64,000 nt of DNA. It comes from Prunella strophiata. Its lineage: Eukaryota > Chordata > Aves > Passeriformes > Prunellidae. The notes below the pieces were generated by a model that saw only the letters and a program-made list of their open reading frames with translations, had not been told where the DNA came from and ran no database searches. Within the stretch, counting starts at the first letter, position 1. Each line of letters begins with the position of its first letter. The position numbers and the translations under genes are program-made. Location of the stretch: the NCBI GenBank assembly GCA_036583965.1, contig JAZBQD010000015.1:25766310-25830309 (forward strand). Direction: 5' to 3'. This document shows positions 44,513 to 57,748 of the stretch, piece by piece.

Positions 44513-47500
44513 AAATTTTAAACCATTAGTTATAGTATTTTTTCTTAAGTATCTGATTTCAAAGCTTTTTGGTCGTATTTTCAAGGTTTTACCTATAAGT
44601 CTGAGACACATTTCTATGCATTTCTTCTAACAGTGCAGAGGAACAGCAATATTGAATTATCTGTGAGATATTCATGAATATTTGTGCCTCAGAAATTGTA
44701 TTTTTCAGCAAGAAAATATTTCTTCTTAAATTTATAAATTTTTATAGGTAGTTCATAAACCCTGCCTTGACTTCTGAATTTCAGGCGGTCTCTGCAGAGT
44801 GGATTTAGCATAAAGTCCCTGCTCAGGGGAACTAAAGGATTTAGTGGGAATCAGGGAGAGGGAGGATCAAAGGATGTCCTGCTAGACACATTATTGCCTT
44901 CTCACCCACTGTTTCTCTTGTGCAACGGCAGCTATCTGCTTAGCAGGAGAAGACCAGACTAGAGTTGTAACTCTGGGAAGCAGCTGTGGAGCCTTAAGGC
45001 TTGTTCACACATCCCCGTCTGACTGCAGCTGTGCATGCAAAAAATCACTGTTTTGCTCCAGCCTGCCTCCAGTCACCAACGTTTTAACCTTCCCAACTTC
45101 ATTTGAACTGAAGCTCAGCAGCAAGGTTCAGATGAGTGGTCGATTTCCAGGGGCAGTAACCTATGTGGAAAGGGACAGTGACAAAGAGCTGGGAAGGGAG
45201 TGAGAACAGAAATTTCTGCAGGCAGAGTAAAATGATGTGTCAACAGCCTTGCTAAACAGGGATTTCTCCACCACTTTGAACTTTACTTCACCACTAAGGC
45301 TTGTCTCTATTTCTTCATTTATGTCTTGTGATTCACCACGGGGAAATTAATGCAGCCAAAAAGGTAGTATTTTCTTTTTTTTTTTTTTTTTTTTTTTTTA
45401 ATTAAAGAATTGCCAAACAAGTATTTAAGTCTGTGCTTTTGAATGCTAATAGGACAATATCTGGATCTGATATTGTACCTGCGTCCTATGGAAGTTTTCA
45501 CCTCCTTTTGTGGGAACTTTGGATGGATTTTAGTGAAGCCTTAACTTGCTCCTTTCAAATGTTCTATAAGTATTCAGTATTTAAACACTTTGAAAACATG
45601 AGCCTCTTAAATTTTTTGAGATTGCAGATTGAAAGAAAGACTTATTATCTGAAGGCATAAAAATCCATGATTATAAATACTTAAAAATATCTTTATTTCA
45701 AAATGTTAGGGGAGGAATTAATTTTGGAGTTAAATAACAGAAATACAATAATCCCAGTCTTTCAAAACCTGAAATAATCCATTCAGCACCAGCAATTTAT
45801 TAAAGTGGAATGGGTTTGAAAATAAGAAGTATCTGCCAGAATCATCTGTGAATTCAGTTCCTTAGTGCTTGTAGACTTTGATTTGAATTGAGTTCAGTGG
45901 TGAAGAGGCCTTGTCATTCATAAATAGCAGATTAATACTATACTTTGTCCTTTCTCTCAAAAACCCCAATAATCTATCACAACTGTGTTTAGGAACAGAT
46001 AAAAGATTTATTCTGAGTGTTTTATGAGACAGTGGCTTCCAACTAATTTGTACAGACATAGGATTTTCTCACAGGACCAATGCACAGACAATCAACAATT
46101 AACTTTGTCAGGTGGCTAGCAGCCATAAACCAATTATGTTTCAATGCAGATCTCTTCAACCTCTTATAAATAAAAAGGAGAGATGTTATAATAATGGAAA
46201 GCTGAAAGAGTAACTAGAAGAATTCTTTACTAACATGATAAATAACCTATTCCCTATTCAACTGACTTTCATGTTCAGCAGATTTTGTCTTGCTGATTGC
46301 AAATAGTCAGTACTCTGAAGCAATATAAGTGGGACTGAAATGCCTACAAGTGTGTCTGATCTGCTTTTCTGTCACACTTGTTTTGCCATTAATTCCTTCC
46401 CTCCCCTCAGCTTTTCTTTATCCTTCACTACCTTTGTATGCATCAGAAGTGACACACACATTCTCTCTGACACTAAGGTTAAAATTTCCCACAAATGGAA
46501 AATAATTACTTTTGGCTACACAGTCTAACCCTGTCCATGTCACTAATCACTCTGCTACAGACTAAAAACAAAGGCCAGCAGGGCTCATGCAGATTCTCAT
46601 TGCAATTAAAATCATTTGAGTACCAGAGACATACTCTTGCCTGCCTGACTCATATGGTATGACTGTCATCTGAGCTGTCATGTGGGTATGAGCTTCCTCA
46701 GCTCAAGTAAATAAGACTGTAGCTACTTTGGGGATTCTCCTGCTGGGGCATGAGCTCTTGCTGAAGATATTAACACATGCACTCACAGAGTGTAGCAGCC
46801 ATACTTCTGTGAATGATGATAGACACATGAGAGATGCAATTATTATGTAGTCCCATTTAATCAGTTATGTAACAAAGCTGATACAGCTGCACCCAGAGGA
46901 CCATATTAGCAGAGAGCTGTCTTCTGCTGCAGCAGGGCACTTGCTGTGCATCCCTGTGTGTGTGTGTGGTTCCGCTCAGCACAAATGCCAAGAACCACAA
47001 CCATGCTACAGCTGCTATTCATGTGCCTGTGTTTTCTCTCGAGAGGAATCGGTCCCCATCCTCACAGAGCTGTCATGATCTGACTCATCTCAGACAACTA
47101 TGGCTAGACTGAGCTTGTTTGCTTATATTTTCTGTTTGTTGATATGTCCTTTGATATTTCAGCCTCAAATTATCACCATGCTTGTAAATTATAAATGTTT
47201 AGCCTCTTTCTTGCCACTGTGTTTTATCCTAAGAAGTGAAGTCTTTCTGTCACTAAGGGATTAAACACAAAACTTTTAACTTGAGACTAAACCAGACTGT
47301 GTATATCATTCTTTTTTCTTGACTGACACAGTTGGTCAACAAGAGGTTTCTTCAGTTCCCAGGCTTGATAGATGCTCTTCCTTTTCAAAAATACAGTATT
47401 TTCCACAGAATCAACCCTAAAGCTACATGGCTTCCAATTCAAATGGGCTCCACAGGGTAGAAAAACCATCATTATTTCATGGTGTTCCTTCCAAGGAACA

Positions 47501-47555
47501 TAGAGTCATCTGAGGTGTGTGGAATTCACCCACATATTAACATACAAGGTGAATA
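44513..47555. other. Non-coding sequence with two GC-richer unique stretches
   Basis: No supported gene. Stretches 44780-45260 and 46540-47060 are richer in G and C and unique-looking, and could be regulatory, but nothing in the sequence proves this. A 25-T run lies at 45375-45399 and a short GT repeat at 46955-46968. Confidence 0.5.
45375..45399. repeat. Poly-T run (25 T)
   Basis: Uninterrupted T-run followed by AATTAAAG. Homopolymer; accounts for the lysine-rich minus frame here. Confidence 0.97.
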
Positions 47556-48127
47556 TGTTGAGTTTTGCTGATTTCTCCCATAAGCAGTCCTCATAGTGGT
47601 CTTGGCTTCTCTAGCTAGAAAGCTGTTGACACATGACTCTTTTGTCCACTGCTGAGCACCCCTCCCACACAGCATCAAGGCTGTCTCTCCAAAACCCCCC
47701 CAACACCAGTAGGATGAGGGTGGTCAAGAACTTGGGAGGGGACACAACCAGGACAACTGACCCAAACTGACCAAAGGGATATTTCATACATCTGATCAGC
47801 AAATATATGTTAAGAGAAGGTGTGGAACACAGGATGGAGGGAGAGGGTGTGTTTGTGTTTTGTTATTATGACATTTGTCTTTCAGAAAAATTGCAGTATG
47901 GGTATGTTCTTAAGACCTAATTCCTACAAAGCAGCTGGACATTGTCTGCTGAGTGAAAGTAGAGAATAATTCTTCTGCTTTCTTTTGGTTTTTTGTGCAG
48001 TTTTTGCTTTTTCTTTATTAAACTGCCTTTTCCTTGACCCCTGAGTTTTTTCTGTCTTTTTTACTTCCCACCCTCTTGCTGAGGTTATAAAAGAGCTTGG
48101 TGGGCACCTGGCATCCAGCCACAGTCA
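47556..48127 (+). mobile_element. Solo LTR of the same ERVL-like family, more decayed
   Basis: Sense orientation, 572 bp, nearly the same length as the LTR at 42406-42975. It begins TGTTGAGTTTTGCTG and ends CATCCAGCCACAGTCA. Shared landmarks are GGGAGGGGACACAACCAGG, CTGACCCAAACTGACCAAAG and GATATTTCATACATCTGA, a decayed TATA region (CAAATATATG, 47800-47809), and the polyadenylation/R region TTTATTAAACTGCC with CCTTGACCCCTGAG. The first 90 bp match the family only loosely. Flanking pentamers (GAATA and TTCCA) do not match, so the target duplication is lost or the ends are slightly off. No viral coding sequence adjoins it. The 63-codon minus frame inside is a shadow. Confidence 0.85.
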
Positions 48128-48860
48128 TTCCACCATAGTGTAGAACTCTAGAAGTCCTAAAAAAAATCAAACATCCAGTCAGCCTTATAATTTTATTCCC
48201 ACTCTACTTTTGTCTCTGCTTTTGTCATTCCCATTTCTTTAGTATGTCAGGATGCAAAATTGTCATATTTTATCTTCCATGATACATACCTAATTATATT
48301 TTCTGATCTCTTATTATGTCTTGTTATTTTTAAAGGCAATATGCTAGATGATCTATGGAACACATGGACCTTGTAAGACCAAAGTGCATTTGCTACCCTA
48401 CCCAAGGCACTGTCTTACTGAATCCTGCTTTTGGAACCATCATTCCAGATGGCCTTGATAAATTAATTCCTCAGTTTTGAATTATAGTTTTTCAGGAGCC
48501 ACAAGTGATGCTTTATATCTGTTAAGGAATAATAATTTTAAATTTTAACTTTAGAAATCTTTATTTGATCACTGTTCAGAGTCATGGATGCTCTGAATGT
48601 TTCTAGTTTTTTAAATCAAACTTTTTATTATTTTATTCCCTGTTATTACCTTCTGAGAAAACTTAATGTATTCTGATTTTCAGGTGAACATGAATACATC
48701 ATAGACCGTGTTTTTATTTCATTTCATTTGTCTTTCAAAGTGGTTTATTTATGAGTGTAGGCTGCTCTAGTTGTAGGCTGATTAATTTTAATCTTGTGAT
48801 CTGCTGCATTACCATATAGTCAAATGATAGCAATATTCATTCTGATTTTATATTTTGAAT
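48128..48860. other. Non-coding sequence, no recognised element
   Basis: AT-rich DNA, nothing recognised. Confidence 0.6.
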
Positions 48861-48886
48861 ATAAGCATTCATTATAAGCATTCATT
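48861..48886. repeat. 13-bp tandem duplication
   Basis: ATAAGCATTCATT occurs twice in immediate succession (48861-48873, 48874-48886). Confidence 0.9.
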
Positions 48887-48951
48887 ATTTCACACATTTT
48901 TCCTTCTTAACCTCTTTATATGTTAGATTTGAAACATACACTTTTAATAAC

Positions 48952-49010
48952 AAAAAAAAAAAAAAAAAACCTAAAAAAACCAACAAAACACCCAAAACCA
49001 ACAAAAAGAA
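48952..49010. repeat. A-run with C-interrupted 3' side
   Basis: Eighteen A (48952-48969) followed by CCTAAAAAAACCAACAAAAC-style sequence. The lysine-rich frame here is an artefact. Confidence 0.95.
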
Positions 49011-49304
49011 TATCTGATGATGATGCAAATATCAAAAGCAATAAAGAGAAAAATTTGTCTAAATTTTGCAACACAAAAGAAAAAAAAATTGAAACAACAT
49101 AGATTTAGGCACACCAGAGACTTTAGAAAACAAATAGCAACAGGACTCAATGGGTCACAATGAAAATGTAGAGACATGAACACATAAAGATTCAAGTTTA
49201 TAGCAAAATAAAAGTTCAGTGTTGAAACTACCAGTCAGTTTGAAACAAGGCTGTTCATGTTTATATTGGTATGTGTGTCTACCAAACCTGAGAAACCATG
49301 TCCA

Positions 49305-49679
49305 ATATGAGGGGGGAAGGGAGGGTGTGGGGTGTTTTTATCACTCTCTACAGCTTCCTGAAGGGTGGTTGTAGTCAGGTGGGGGTTGGTCTCTTTCTCC
49401 AGGCAGAAACTGACAGAACAAGAGGACACAGTCTAAAGCTGCACCAAGGGAAATATAGGTTGGATATTAGGAAAAAAGTTTTTCATGGGAAGAGTGATAA
49501 AGTTCTGGAATGGTCTGCCTGGGGAAGTGGTGGAGTCACCATCCCTGGATGTGTTTAAAAAGACTGGATGTGACACTGGGTGCCATGGTTTAGTTGAGGT
49601 GTTAGGTCATGGGTTGGACTCAATGATCTTGAAGGTCTCTTCCAACCTAGTGATTCTGTGAATTCTGTGAATTCTTTGA
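49305..49679 (+). mobile_element. CR1 LINE 3' end with octamer tail
   Basis: A 5'-truncated CR1 copy. Landmarks in order are CTCTCTACAGCTTCCTGAAG, CTGACAGAACAAGAGGACAC, GGTTGGATATTAGGAAAAAA, TGGTGGAGTCACCATCCCTG, GGGTTGGACTCAATGATC, and TCTCTTCCAACC. The tail of GATTCTGTGAATTCTGTGAA is the CR1 3' octamer array. The 5' boundary is approximate. The ORF2 end is frameshifted and not coding. It contains a G-quadruplex candidate at its 5' edge (49311-49332). Confidence 0.93.
49311..49332 (+). other. G-quadruplex candidate inside CR1
   Basis: GGGGGGAA, GGGA, GGGTGT and GGGG provide four G3 tracts with short loops on the plus strand. It is made by decay of the GAGG-rich CR1 sequence. Confidence 0.6.
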
Positions 49680-50713
49680 AAAGAATTGAATGCTGTAGAC
49701 TTTGATCCGACCTTGGACTTCACAGAATGACAAAGCCAAACACCAGCAAGGGAATTGCCTCTTTCAGCACCACAAGCATGGTCAATACATCACTTTGAGT
49801 CCTATGGGCTGGCACAGCTCTGCTCTGATAGGAAGGCAGCCCTGACTGTACAACTGTGGGTAAATATAGCATTATACCATTTCATGTGAGATTGTTATCC
49901 TGTGCATATGCTCAAAGAAGAGGAGTTATTGCATGAGCTATTTGCTCCTGGAGGCTCTCTCAATTTCCCCTACTGGTTTCTCTGGTTTGGGAAGCCCTCC
50001 TGCACCACACTGGAGAGCTCTGCTGTCACCAGAGCTGCTCACCTTAGAGAATGAATTTCTCTGATCCTTGGGAAGCAAGGGGCAGCTGCCCATTGAAGTT
50101 TTTCATGAGTTGTTTGGCTCATGGCCTTTAGATCCTACCACACTAATTAACTCAATAAGAGGGAAGAAAATAACAGAACAAAGAAAAAGCAGACAAGCAA
50201 TATTATCATATCCTGTGAGCGGATGAGTGACTCATCCTGAGGTAAGTCTGTTTTCCTCATCCAGACGTGAAATAAGGTTGTGAAAGACTTCAGGAGTAAC
50301 AAACATTCTCAGCCCAGATATTCAAATGCTTAGGTGGCTGGGGCACTGCATGGATACTCATAAATGTAAAGAATTACTGACAGATCAGGAAGAATAAATC
50401 CAGCAGCTCTCACTGAAAATCTTACTGTGTAATCCAGGTTAAGAGTACAGTATGCAATAGTATGTTTTAATGGTCAAATAAATACCAAAATTGCTTATAT
50501 ATTCTTGAGAGCTATTTATATGCACTTGTAGGCACTCATAATGTACTCTTGCCATAAGTCTATTCTAAAATGAGCTTCTAATAGACATACAGCTTTTTTC
50601 ATCTTATGCAAATCTATTTTTTTTGCTGTGTGTTTAAAAATAATTCTCAGTGCTTGATACTACTGTAAAATAAGGTGAAACACTATTCTGTAGTTTGCTT
50701 TTTGAGGAAACTT
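49680..50713. other. Non-coding sequence, no recognised element
   Basis: Mixed-composition unique DNA to about 50290, then AT-rich. No supported gene. Confidence 0.6.
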
Positions 50714-50783
50714 AAAAAAAAAAAAAAAAACAAACTAAACCTAAACAAAAAGCCACCAAAATAACCCCAAAACTGAAAACAAC
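50714..50783. repeat. A-run with C-interrupted 3' side
   Basis: Seventeen A (50714-50730) followed by CAAACTAAACCTAAAC and further CCAAAA-like words. Confidence 0.95.
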
Positions 50784-53700
50784 CTTAATGAATCTGAAGT
50801 CATGGAACCAGACTATAGAAAACATATGTTCATAGTACTTTTGTGACATTTTTCTTATATGCCTTGCTTATCTGTTTCATTGTCACAGTAAAAATTTAAG
50901 CCCTGTCTCACAAAAGTTGTAATGAAATAATTTTCTTTAGTGACACAGTTCAATGACACGAAGCCTTCACAATTCTGCTGAAGAAAATGATGAGACTGAA
51001 TCTCTCTGGCATAGTAACATGCTTAGTGATGTGACAGGAAAGTCAAAGGAATTTTGCAGTATAGTTTATAGCCAACTTGATTTCAGTAGTAGTATGGCCA
51101 GGCTCCTCATTTAAATTTATGTATGCATTTATGATAGGCAATTCATAGATAGTAGATTATTTGGAGGTTCTTTTGTGCCTGATACTGACCTTTATCACAG
51201 TGTCAAAAAGAAGATATGAAGTTTTCATGGCACTCACTGAGTTAAGTGTGATGGAAGAGAGAAGTTACTCCCCAGTTTTATGAATCACAGTCACAACTGT
51301 GTATTTCTAATTTTTAGGTACATTAGTTGTAAGAAAATTAGATTTCCTATTTCAACTAATGGTTTAGCTACATAATGTGCTCGATTCTAAGTAGCTCTGG
51401 TTGCACTCCATCAATTCCTCCCATCTTATTAATATTTAAATTCAATAACTGTTTTAATACTATTGATTTGTGAACTTTTGGTATTTTAAATTGACTCTCT
51501 TGTGAAGATTTAAATTACATCCTTTGTCTTCTCCATTTTCATTCCAGACTAATGCTTCCATGGGAACATATGAGAGAGGAAACAGCAGCATCTCAAAAAG
51601 CACAGAGATTTCTGTTGATAGAATTTCTCTCCAGCACATGGATACAAAATAATTTCCCCTCATTATTTTTGTGTATTACTATCATCATAAAATAAATATT
51701 TTTGCAGGTTCTTATATAGGTCAAATTTGCTTCAACTATTTAGGTATATTAAAGTACATTGAATAAAAACGATAAACAATCCTTTAAAAAACCTGGTAAC
51801 AGAACAGGGACTCCATTATTTCATCTACTTATCTCCAAGTCCACCAGAAATACTAAAGGCCATATTATTAAAGAATAATATGATTAACCATACAAATTTC
51901 AAGTGTTTTCACTATTATTTTGAGGTTTTAAATCTCTGAGATGTATTTACTTCTCTGCAATTATATAAAATTAGATTTAGTAGCAGGGAAAATAAACCAG
52001 ATTAAACAAATGCCAACTAAGCTTTTATCTCACACTTAAGCCAAACTCTTTTGAATATAAAAAAGGTCATATTTATATTTTTTTTTTTTGTTTCAAACAC
52101 TTAATAACTTAAGCAGACCACCTCAAAGGATTGTATTTTTTGCTGCAGAACAGGCATAATTTAAGAAAAAAACACTGTTGTTTTTATTTTTTATACTGGT
52201 GGGCCAAGAAAGCATTAATCACATAGAATACAAATATATACTTGTTGTCATGACAAATTTGTTTACATAGCTTGAAGAAAATAACATGACACACTAATTT
52301 TTTTGTATTCTAAACAAAAGAATATTATTAAAGTTGCAAAAGTCAAAAACCCTGAGATTAGAAAATTTGACCTTATAAATTCAACCTTATTTTTTCCCAT
52401 TTGGTGCAATCAACTTATACTAGAAGCTCTAATTCTATGTTTGCATAGCCCTCCTTCCTTGACTCATCCAATGGACCATTATGGCTGTAGCTATAAGTGA
52501 CAAGCACAAGCAATGATCATTCCAGCACCTCCTGTCTGTGCCTTAGTACCATATTCCAGCACTTTAGATGTCGAGTTGAAATTCTGCATGCACAGATTTC
52601 TGTGAGAAGTGTGAAAAGAGAATCGCACATGTGAGCAAAAGCTGAACCGTCTCCTCCTGCAGAGGATTGCTCTGGTACAGAGCCTTATGTGGCTGCATGC
52701 TGGAAGCTTTCCTGCACTTTCCTGTGAGATCCCTGCCACTGTCTGCTTTTGAAGAGCTAATGATAGCTCAAGCAGAGCTTGGGAGAGTTCAGAAATCCTC
52801 TAGCTTGCTCAGGGAGATGACCCAAAATGGACTGCAAGGAGGCAGCCTGTTAAAATGATCTGGTTTGTGGCAGATACCTGATAAAAGCCAGGTCTGCACA
52901 AGGGCAGACACAGCATCTGATGTCCAGCAGCTATACAAACAGGGAAGATTTCCTGTTCCCTCAAATCTTTTGTTAGGCCCTCAAGGAGGTTAAAGCTATG
53001 GAGCTGACCTGAGTCTAAAAGCCTGATCTGTGCAAGTTTTCATACTATCTCAGCTGCTGCCTGAAAGAGTCAAGTTACTTGTTTCTTCGATGGCACAGTC
53101 ACTTTCATCCTAATCAGGGGCACTGTGAGCATTGGGTAAATTAAGAAGGCCTGTGCTGTTTAGACAGACTGCTCCAAGCACTTCAGGGAGACTGTGCTGA
53201 ATTAGTTTTGGCTGGCTGTGGTTCTAAAAGAACATTCAGAGACAGAATCAGTTTTTAGCTCCAAGCTACAACATATAATTTATGCTTTTAATTTCAAATT
53301 CTAAAATCTGGCAGAAGAGGTGGGGGAAGTTGCAGCAAAGAGTTGGAAGGGTTTGTGGGGGGGGCAATTACTTGTCAAAAGATCTAAAGCAAGGATATTG
53401 ATCTGGCATTAATTGTGACTTTTTTATATTCTGAAGATGTAAATGTTTGTTAAAATGTCAGTTTTTCATTCAGGTTAAATGCAAGACATAATTCAGATCA
53501 GATTCTTATGTCTCATTTTGCTACTGAAAGATGAGTGAAAAGAGCATTTTTCACAAAATGCTACAAATCCATATATTAAAACCATATAAGTGACTTTCCA
53601 TCCAAAGTCTTATTTTCAGCAGTGAATTAGAATTACACACTAAGTTGAAACCCTAACCCCACTGAAGTCAAATGCAAAGCTCCCAGTGGAAGGTGACTGT

Positions 53701-55791
53701 TTCCATGAAAAGGGTGAAAGCTTCTAAAGGGGAGAAGCCTCAGCCTCGAGTACCTGTGAGTCCTAGAGTTTGGAAAGACTATCAGACAGAGTTAATGTTC
53801 CCTGAAAGAATATTCAGCCCCCATTTATACACAAGGTGTATGATCTAATCTCTCAAATTTCATAGAAAGTCACTAAAAGCATAGATAACAAATAAAGACA
53901 ATATGCTACATCATTACCTTGCATTAGATTGGATGGATGTAGAAGGAAGGGAGCCACTTGTGATGTACTTGTTTTTCATATTAATTATTTTTATTATACA
54001 TTCATTTATGTATTTTGCAATTAATAAGAAGTGGGTGAAACCATCCACCATAATAATCTCTCAAAATATAAATTAGTTTAGGTACATCAGGGTGTCTGCA
54101 TGCACTCATCACACCCCATGTGCATTCTACATTCCTTCTTTGGACAGTCTGAATCATAGATGATTAGAAAAAAACCACACTATTTTGACTCCTAATCATA
54201 TACATTTTATGTATTTAAATTTAAAAGCATTGGAGTGCACAGGATTTACAGCTGAGAAGACTGAAGGAGAGAGTTAGAGGAAAAAAAGGTTTCAAAACAT
54301 TGATAGCAATACCTGGATGAGCACAGAAATTCTTGGGTTTCAGAATTAGATTGATCCATTAGATCATACTGCATTGTGCCTTCTGTTCATGAATATTTCC
54401 TCTCTATTCTCTAGGAGGGATTACAAGCATAAATTTTCTATGCACTGGTGAGAGAAGACTTCCTTTCATCTTAGTGAATACACATCTGCTACCTTGTATT
54501 CAAACAGATTGGTTCTTACTTTAAAGACTCATTATATTGCATTATACAAGAAGGTGTTGTATGCCTTGAGTTATATTTATGCATACTAGAGCATCTAACA
54601 AATAATATAAGGATATGAAAGATTAATAATAGAAAAGTTATGACACTTCTTCCTTTTCAAAAAAGCATTTTGAATTTTTCTTATGACTTGTTTATCTCTT
54701 GAAAATTCAGAATTATTAATTTCATGGTGGAGAGGTATAATCCTATGACACAGGGACAGTAGTTCATATTATCTTTAGTTAATTATATTAAATATCTGAT
54801 CTGATCTGCCCTAGTTTCAATTCAACACCAGTTGTGGTTATGCTAAAGTCTATTTTTAATACAGCAGTAAATATTTATAAACTTCAAAGGGCCAAATATA
54901 TGGCAAAATATTTAAACCTGAAAGCCATTTTCCCAAATGGTTAGATTTTTTTTTTCTATCTGTAGTTCTCATACGTATTTTTTTATTATTATTTTATTTA
55001 TAATGTTTTTGAAATCTGTCCTACATTCCTTGGCCATTTTATTGGCCCATAGCTGGGCAAGAAATATAAGAGTTGCTCCATAAGAATTCAACTTCAAAGC
55101 ATAAACTTCCATCAAATTCTCTTGGCCTGAGATCAGACATTAGAATCATGTTTTCAAACTGAACACAGAGAAGCAAAAGCCTGTGTTACTGGTGCACTCC
55201 CCAAAGTCAGTTGGGTGCCCAGACAAAATAACTTGCAAAATCCTTAGTGCCTGAGTTTGGTTCACTGGACACAACCTAACAAGATGTTCAGACATGCTTT
55301 AATGCATTTAAAAATGCTTCGGTGGCTACCCATGTACTTAAATTTGTGCCTACGTGCATGCCCATGTATGCTCCTCAAACAAGGTCTATCTTTAGTAAGG
55401 TAATGACTGTTTCTACATTAGTTGTTCAATTTCCCTTGAGACTCCACTGGAAAGGAAAAAAAGCGTTTCACCAAAGTGAGATTTAAATCAAACACATCAA
55501 GATCCTAATTTATCCAACTCTGAAGAAGCATTTCTCTGTTCCTCGGTGGAGTATGCATAGGAAGACTTGATGGACTAGCATATTAACTTTGATATCTAAG
55601 TGCATATCTTTTGCCAGTGTTCAATATCCTGTAAGATTCCTGTTTTAGCAATCTGGCTAAAAAACTGTGTGGGAGTGGAGAACAAGAACAAGAAATGGCG
55701 TCACAGGCACTCTGAGTGCCACAGCTATGTGTGACTGTCTCCAGCTGTGGCTCAATTAGATAATTTTCAGAGATCACGCAACACTTGCCCA
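50784..55791. other. Non-coding sequence, no recognised element
   Basis: About 5 kb with no supported gene. A GC-richer unique stretch runs at 52500-53220 with chance frames of 63-82 codons. A run of G (8 bases) lies near 53357. Short phrases near 53655-53700 vaguely recall old amniote repeats but are too short to call. T-runs occur near 52079 and 54945. Confidence 0.55.
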
Positions 55792-55808
55792 GTGTGTGTG
55801 TGTGTGTG
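55792..55808. repeat. GT microsatellite
   Basis: Uninterrupted GT repeat of about eight units. Confidence 0.95.
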
Positions 55809-56723
55809 GCCTTCATAATTTAAGCAAATTTCTGCTCCTTTTTTGCCTACACACAGAAAAATGGTTAATTTTTTTCCAAAGTTATGTGTTCTTAATATAG
55901 TTGTCATTACTTTAAATGCTTTCATAATAATACTGCATTGTGTAGCAGGAAACAGAAAGGAGGCCAGAAAAGAACACTGGATGAAAAGCAGATGAATGAA
56001 AGCTTCAGTGCTGCTATTCAAAAGATGGAACAAAGTTTCTTTTTCTCAACAAATTAAACCAGCATCTCAATTAATTCTACTAGAAATGCAGAAAAAAAGT
56101 CAACACAAGCATTAAAAAAAAAACCCACCTGCTCTACCATTTAAGGCACCTGTGATGGTTAAATAAATGAATGTACAGGAAGGAAATAGTACTGCATTGC
56201 TGGGAAGCAAGAATTCCTGTCCTGAGTGTGGTGTATAGCACAGTGAGTTTTCACTGCCTGGCTGTTTATGTCCTGCCACATCCCTCTTCCTGGGGCAGGG
56301 TAGCCATTCCATGACATATTTCTATCAGGGATAAAAGCTGTAAAATGACAGTTTCTTTCTCTTTCCCTGTCACTTGTGTCCAGCTCCTCTGCTGTAATTC
56401 ACTGATTTCAGTTACACTGATGTAACTCTTTTTTCAGTTGTGCCATAAGCCAAATGAGGAATCTGACTTGGAAAGCCACTTCCAAACTACTTGTTTAGTT
56501 CAGGATGTTTCACAGATCTGATTTACAGTCCATCCTTAAGGCAGCCAGCTAAAAACCAAAGATGTAAGTGCACAGCCTCCTCAATGAGAAGGATAGTATG
56601 AGCAGGGACCTCTGCAGCCAGCTTCTCTCTTGGTGGAAACAGTGCACAGCTACAGGCTTTATGGAAAAGACAATCAGTATTCCTTAAATTGTCCCTTGTT
56701 TGTGCTGCAAGGATGTGTCTACT
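55809..56723. other. Non-coding sequence, no recognised element
   Basis: No supported gene; an A-run with a CCCACC 3' side occurs at about 56114-56129. Confidence 0.55.
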
Positions 56724-56772
56724 GTCGGACTAGAGGATCATTGTAAGTCCCTTCCAACTGAAATAGTTTCTT
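56724..56772 (+). mobile_element. Short CR1 3'-terminal fragment
   Basis: GTCGGACTAGAGGATCATTG followed by AAGTCCCTTCCAACTG and AAATAGTTTC matches the last 50 bp of CR1 elements (GGTTGGACTAGATGATC, then GGTCCCTTCCAAC). The octamers are lost. Upstream sequence to about 56700 may belong to it. Confidence 0.65.
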
Positions 56773-57748
56773 TTCTTCTGTAGTAAGTTAGTGTCTGCAG
56801 AAATAATATTCTTACGATTTCTTTGACAGTAGCCTATCAAAAATATAGTCTTGAGATTATCAGTATGTAATTAGCTCTGTGGATTTGTTTCCTTTTTCAT
56901 ATTCTTTTCTTTATGTCTCTAAACCTGTATTAAGAATTTAGCATGTTGAGGTCCACCACAGTCATGAAATCAGATTCTTATGTGGTTTGGGCTGTCAAAA
57001 TTTTGAAGGAGCTTTCTAAGAGACATCATACTAGAAAAACTGTTGTTAAGCAGTATAAACTTACCTTTCCCATATTCCATTCTGGTTGTTGTGTTTTCCC
57101 TTGAAAAGACAAAAATGAGGGCTACAGGAATTAATAAAATATTTATACAATTCCTCTGATATATAATTTATAAATTATGTAATAAACGTAACTGTTGGTT
57201 CCAATAATCAAAACCACAACCATGTTAAGAAAATAAGTTAATTTAAATTTAGTGAGAAAATATGAAAGTTACAACACAAAAGAAACTATTCAAGCACATT
57301 TGCATTATTAGATGTGTCAAACAGATAACCTTGTGAAGGAAATAGATAGCACAGAGATAATAAAATTTCTTATCTACATATTTATAACATTTTCTTTCCC
57401 TACAAGTGGCTCATATGATTTATTTGTACTTTATTGAGGTTCAAAATGAAAAACAGTATGATTTTTTAGGAAGATGATGGTGAAGGATAAAAATGTGTGT
57501 TGAAGAGTGAATTTTGGCACAACAGTTATTGCATGAAGTTGCAGTAAATTAGAGGGCAGTACCCAAAAATTGCTTCTTAGAAGAAGAGTCAGAGTGCACA
57601 GTAATGCTTGAAGTAAGCCCACAGCTTTGATAACTGAGGGAGATGACCAGTAAAAAAACCCTAAATAATGGCTAAAACCAGATTTACTCCACAGGTATAC
57701 CCTACTGGTGAATTAATCCATTTTTTCCCTTTTTTTAAACTTTGTTTT
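56773..57748. other. Non-coding sequence, no recognised element
   Basis: AT-rich DNA without a supported gene. The 63-codon minus frame at 57431-57622 has no motif. Confidence 0.6.

Noticed and set aside
42406..48127. A provirus bounded by two LTRs
   Set aside because: The LTRs are in opposite orientation, the first has its own target duplication, and no gag, pol or env sequence lies between them.
53650..53700. CCCTAACCCC telomere-like word and an old-repeat-like phrase
   Set aside because: A single telomere-like unit is not an interstitial telomere array, and the repeat-like phrase is too short to support.
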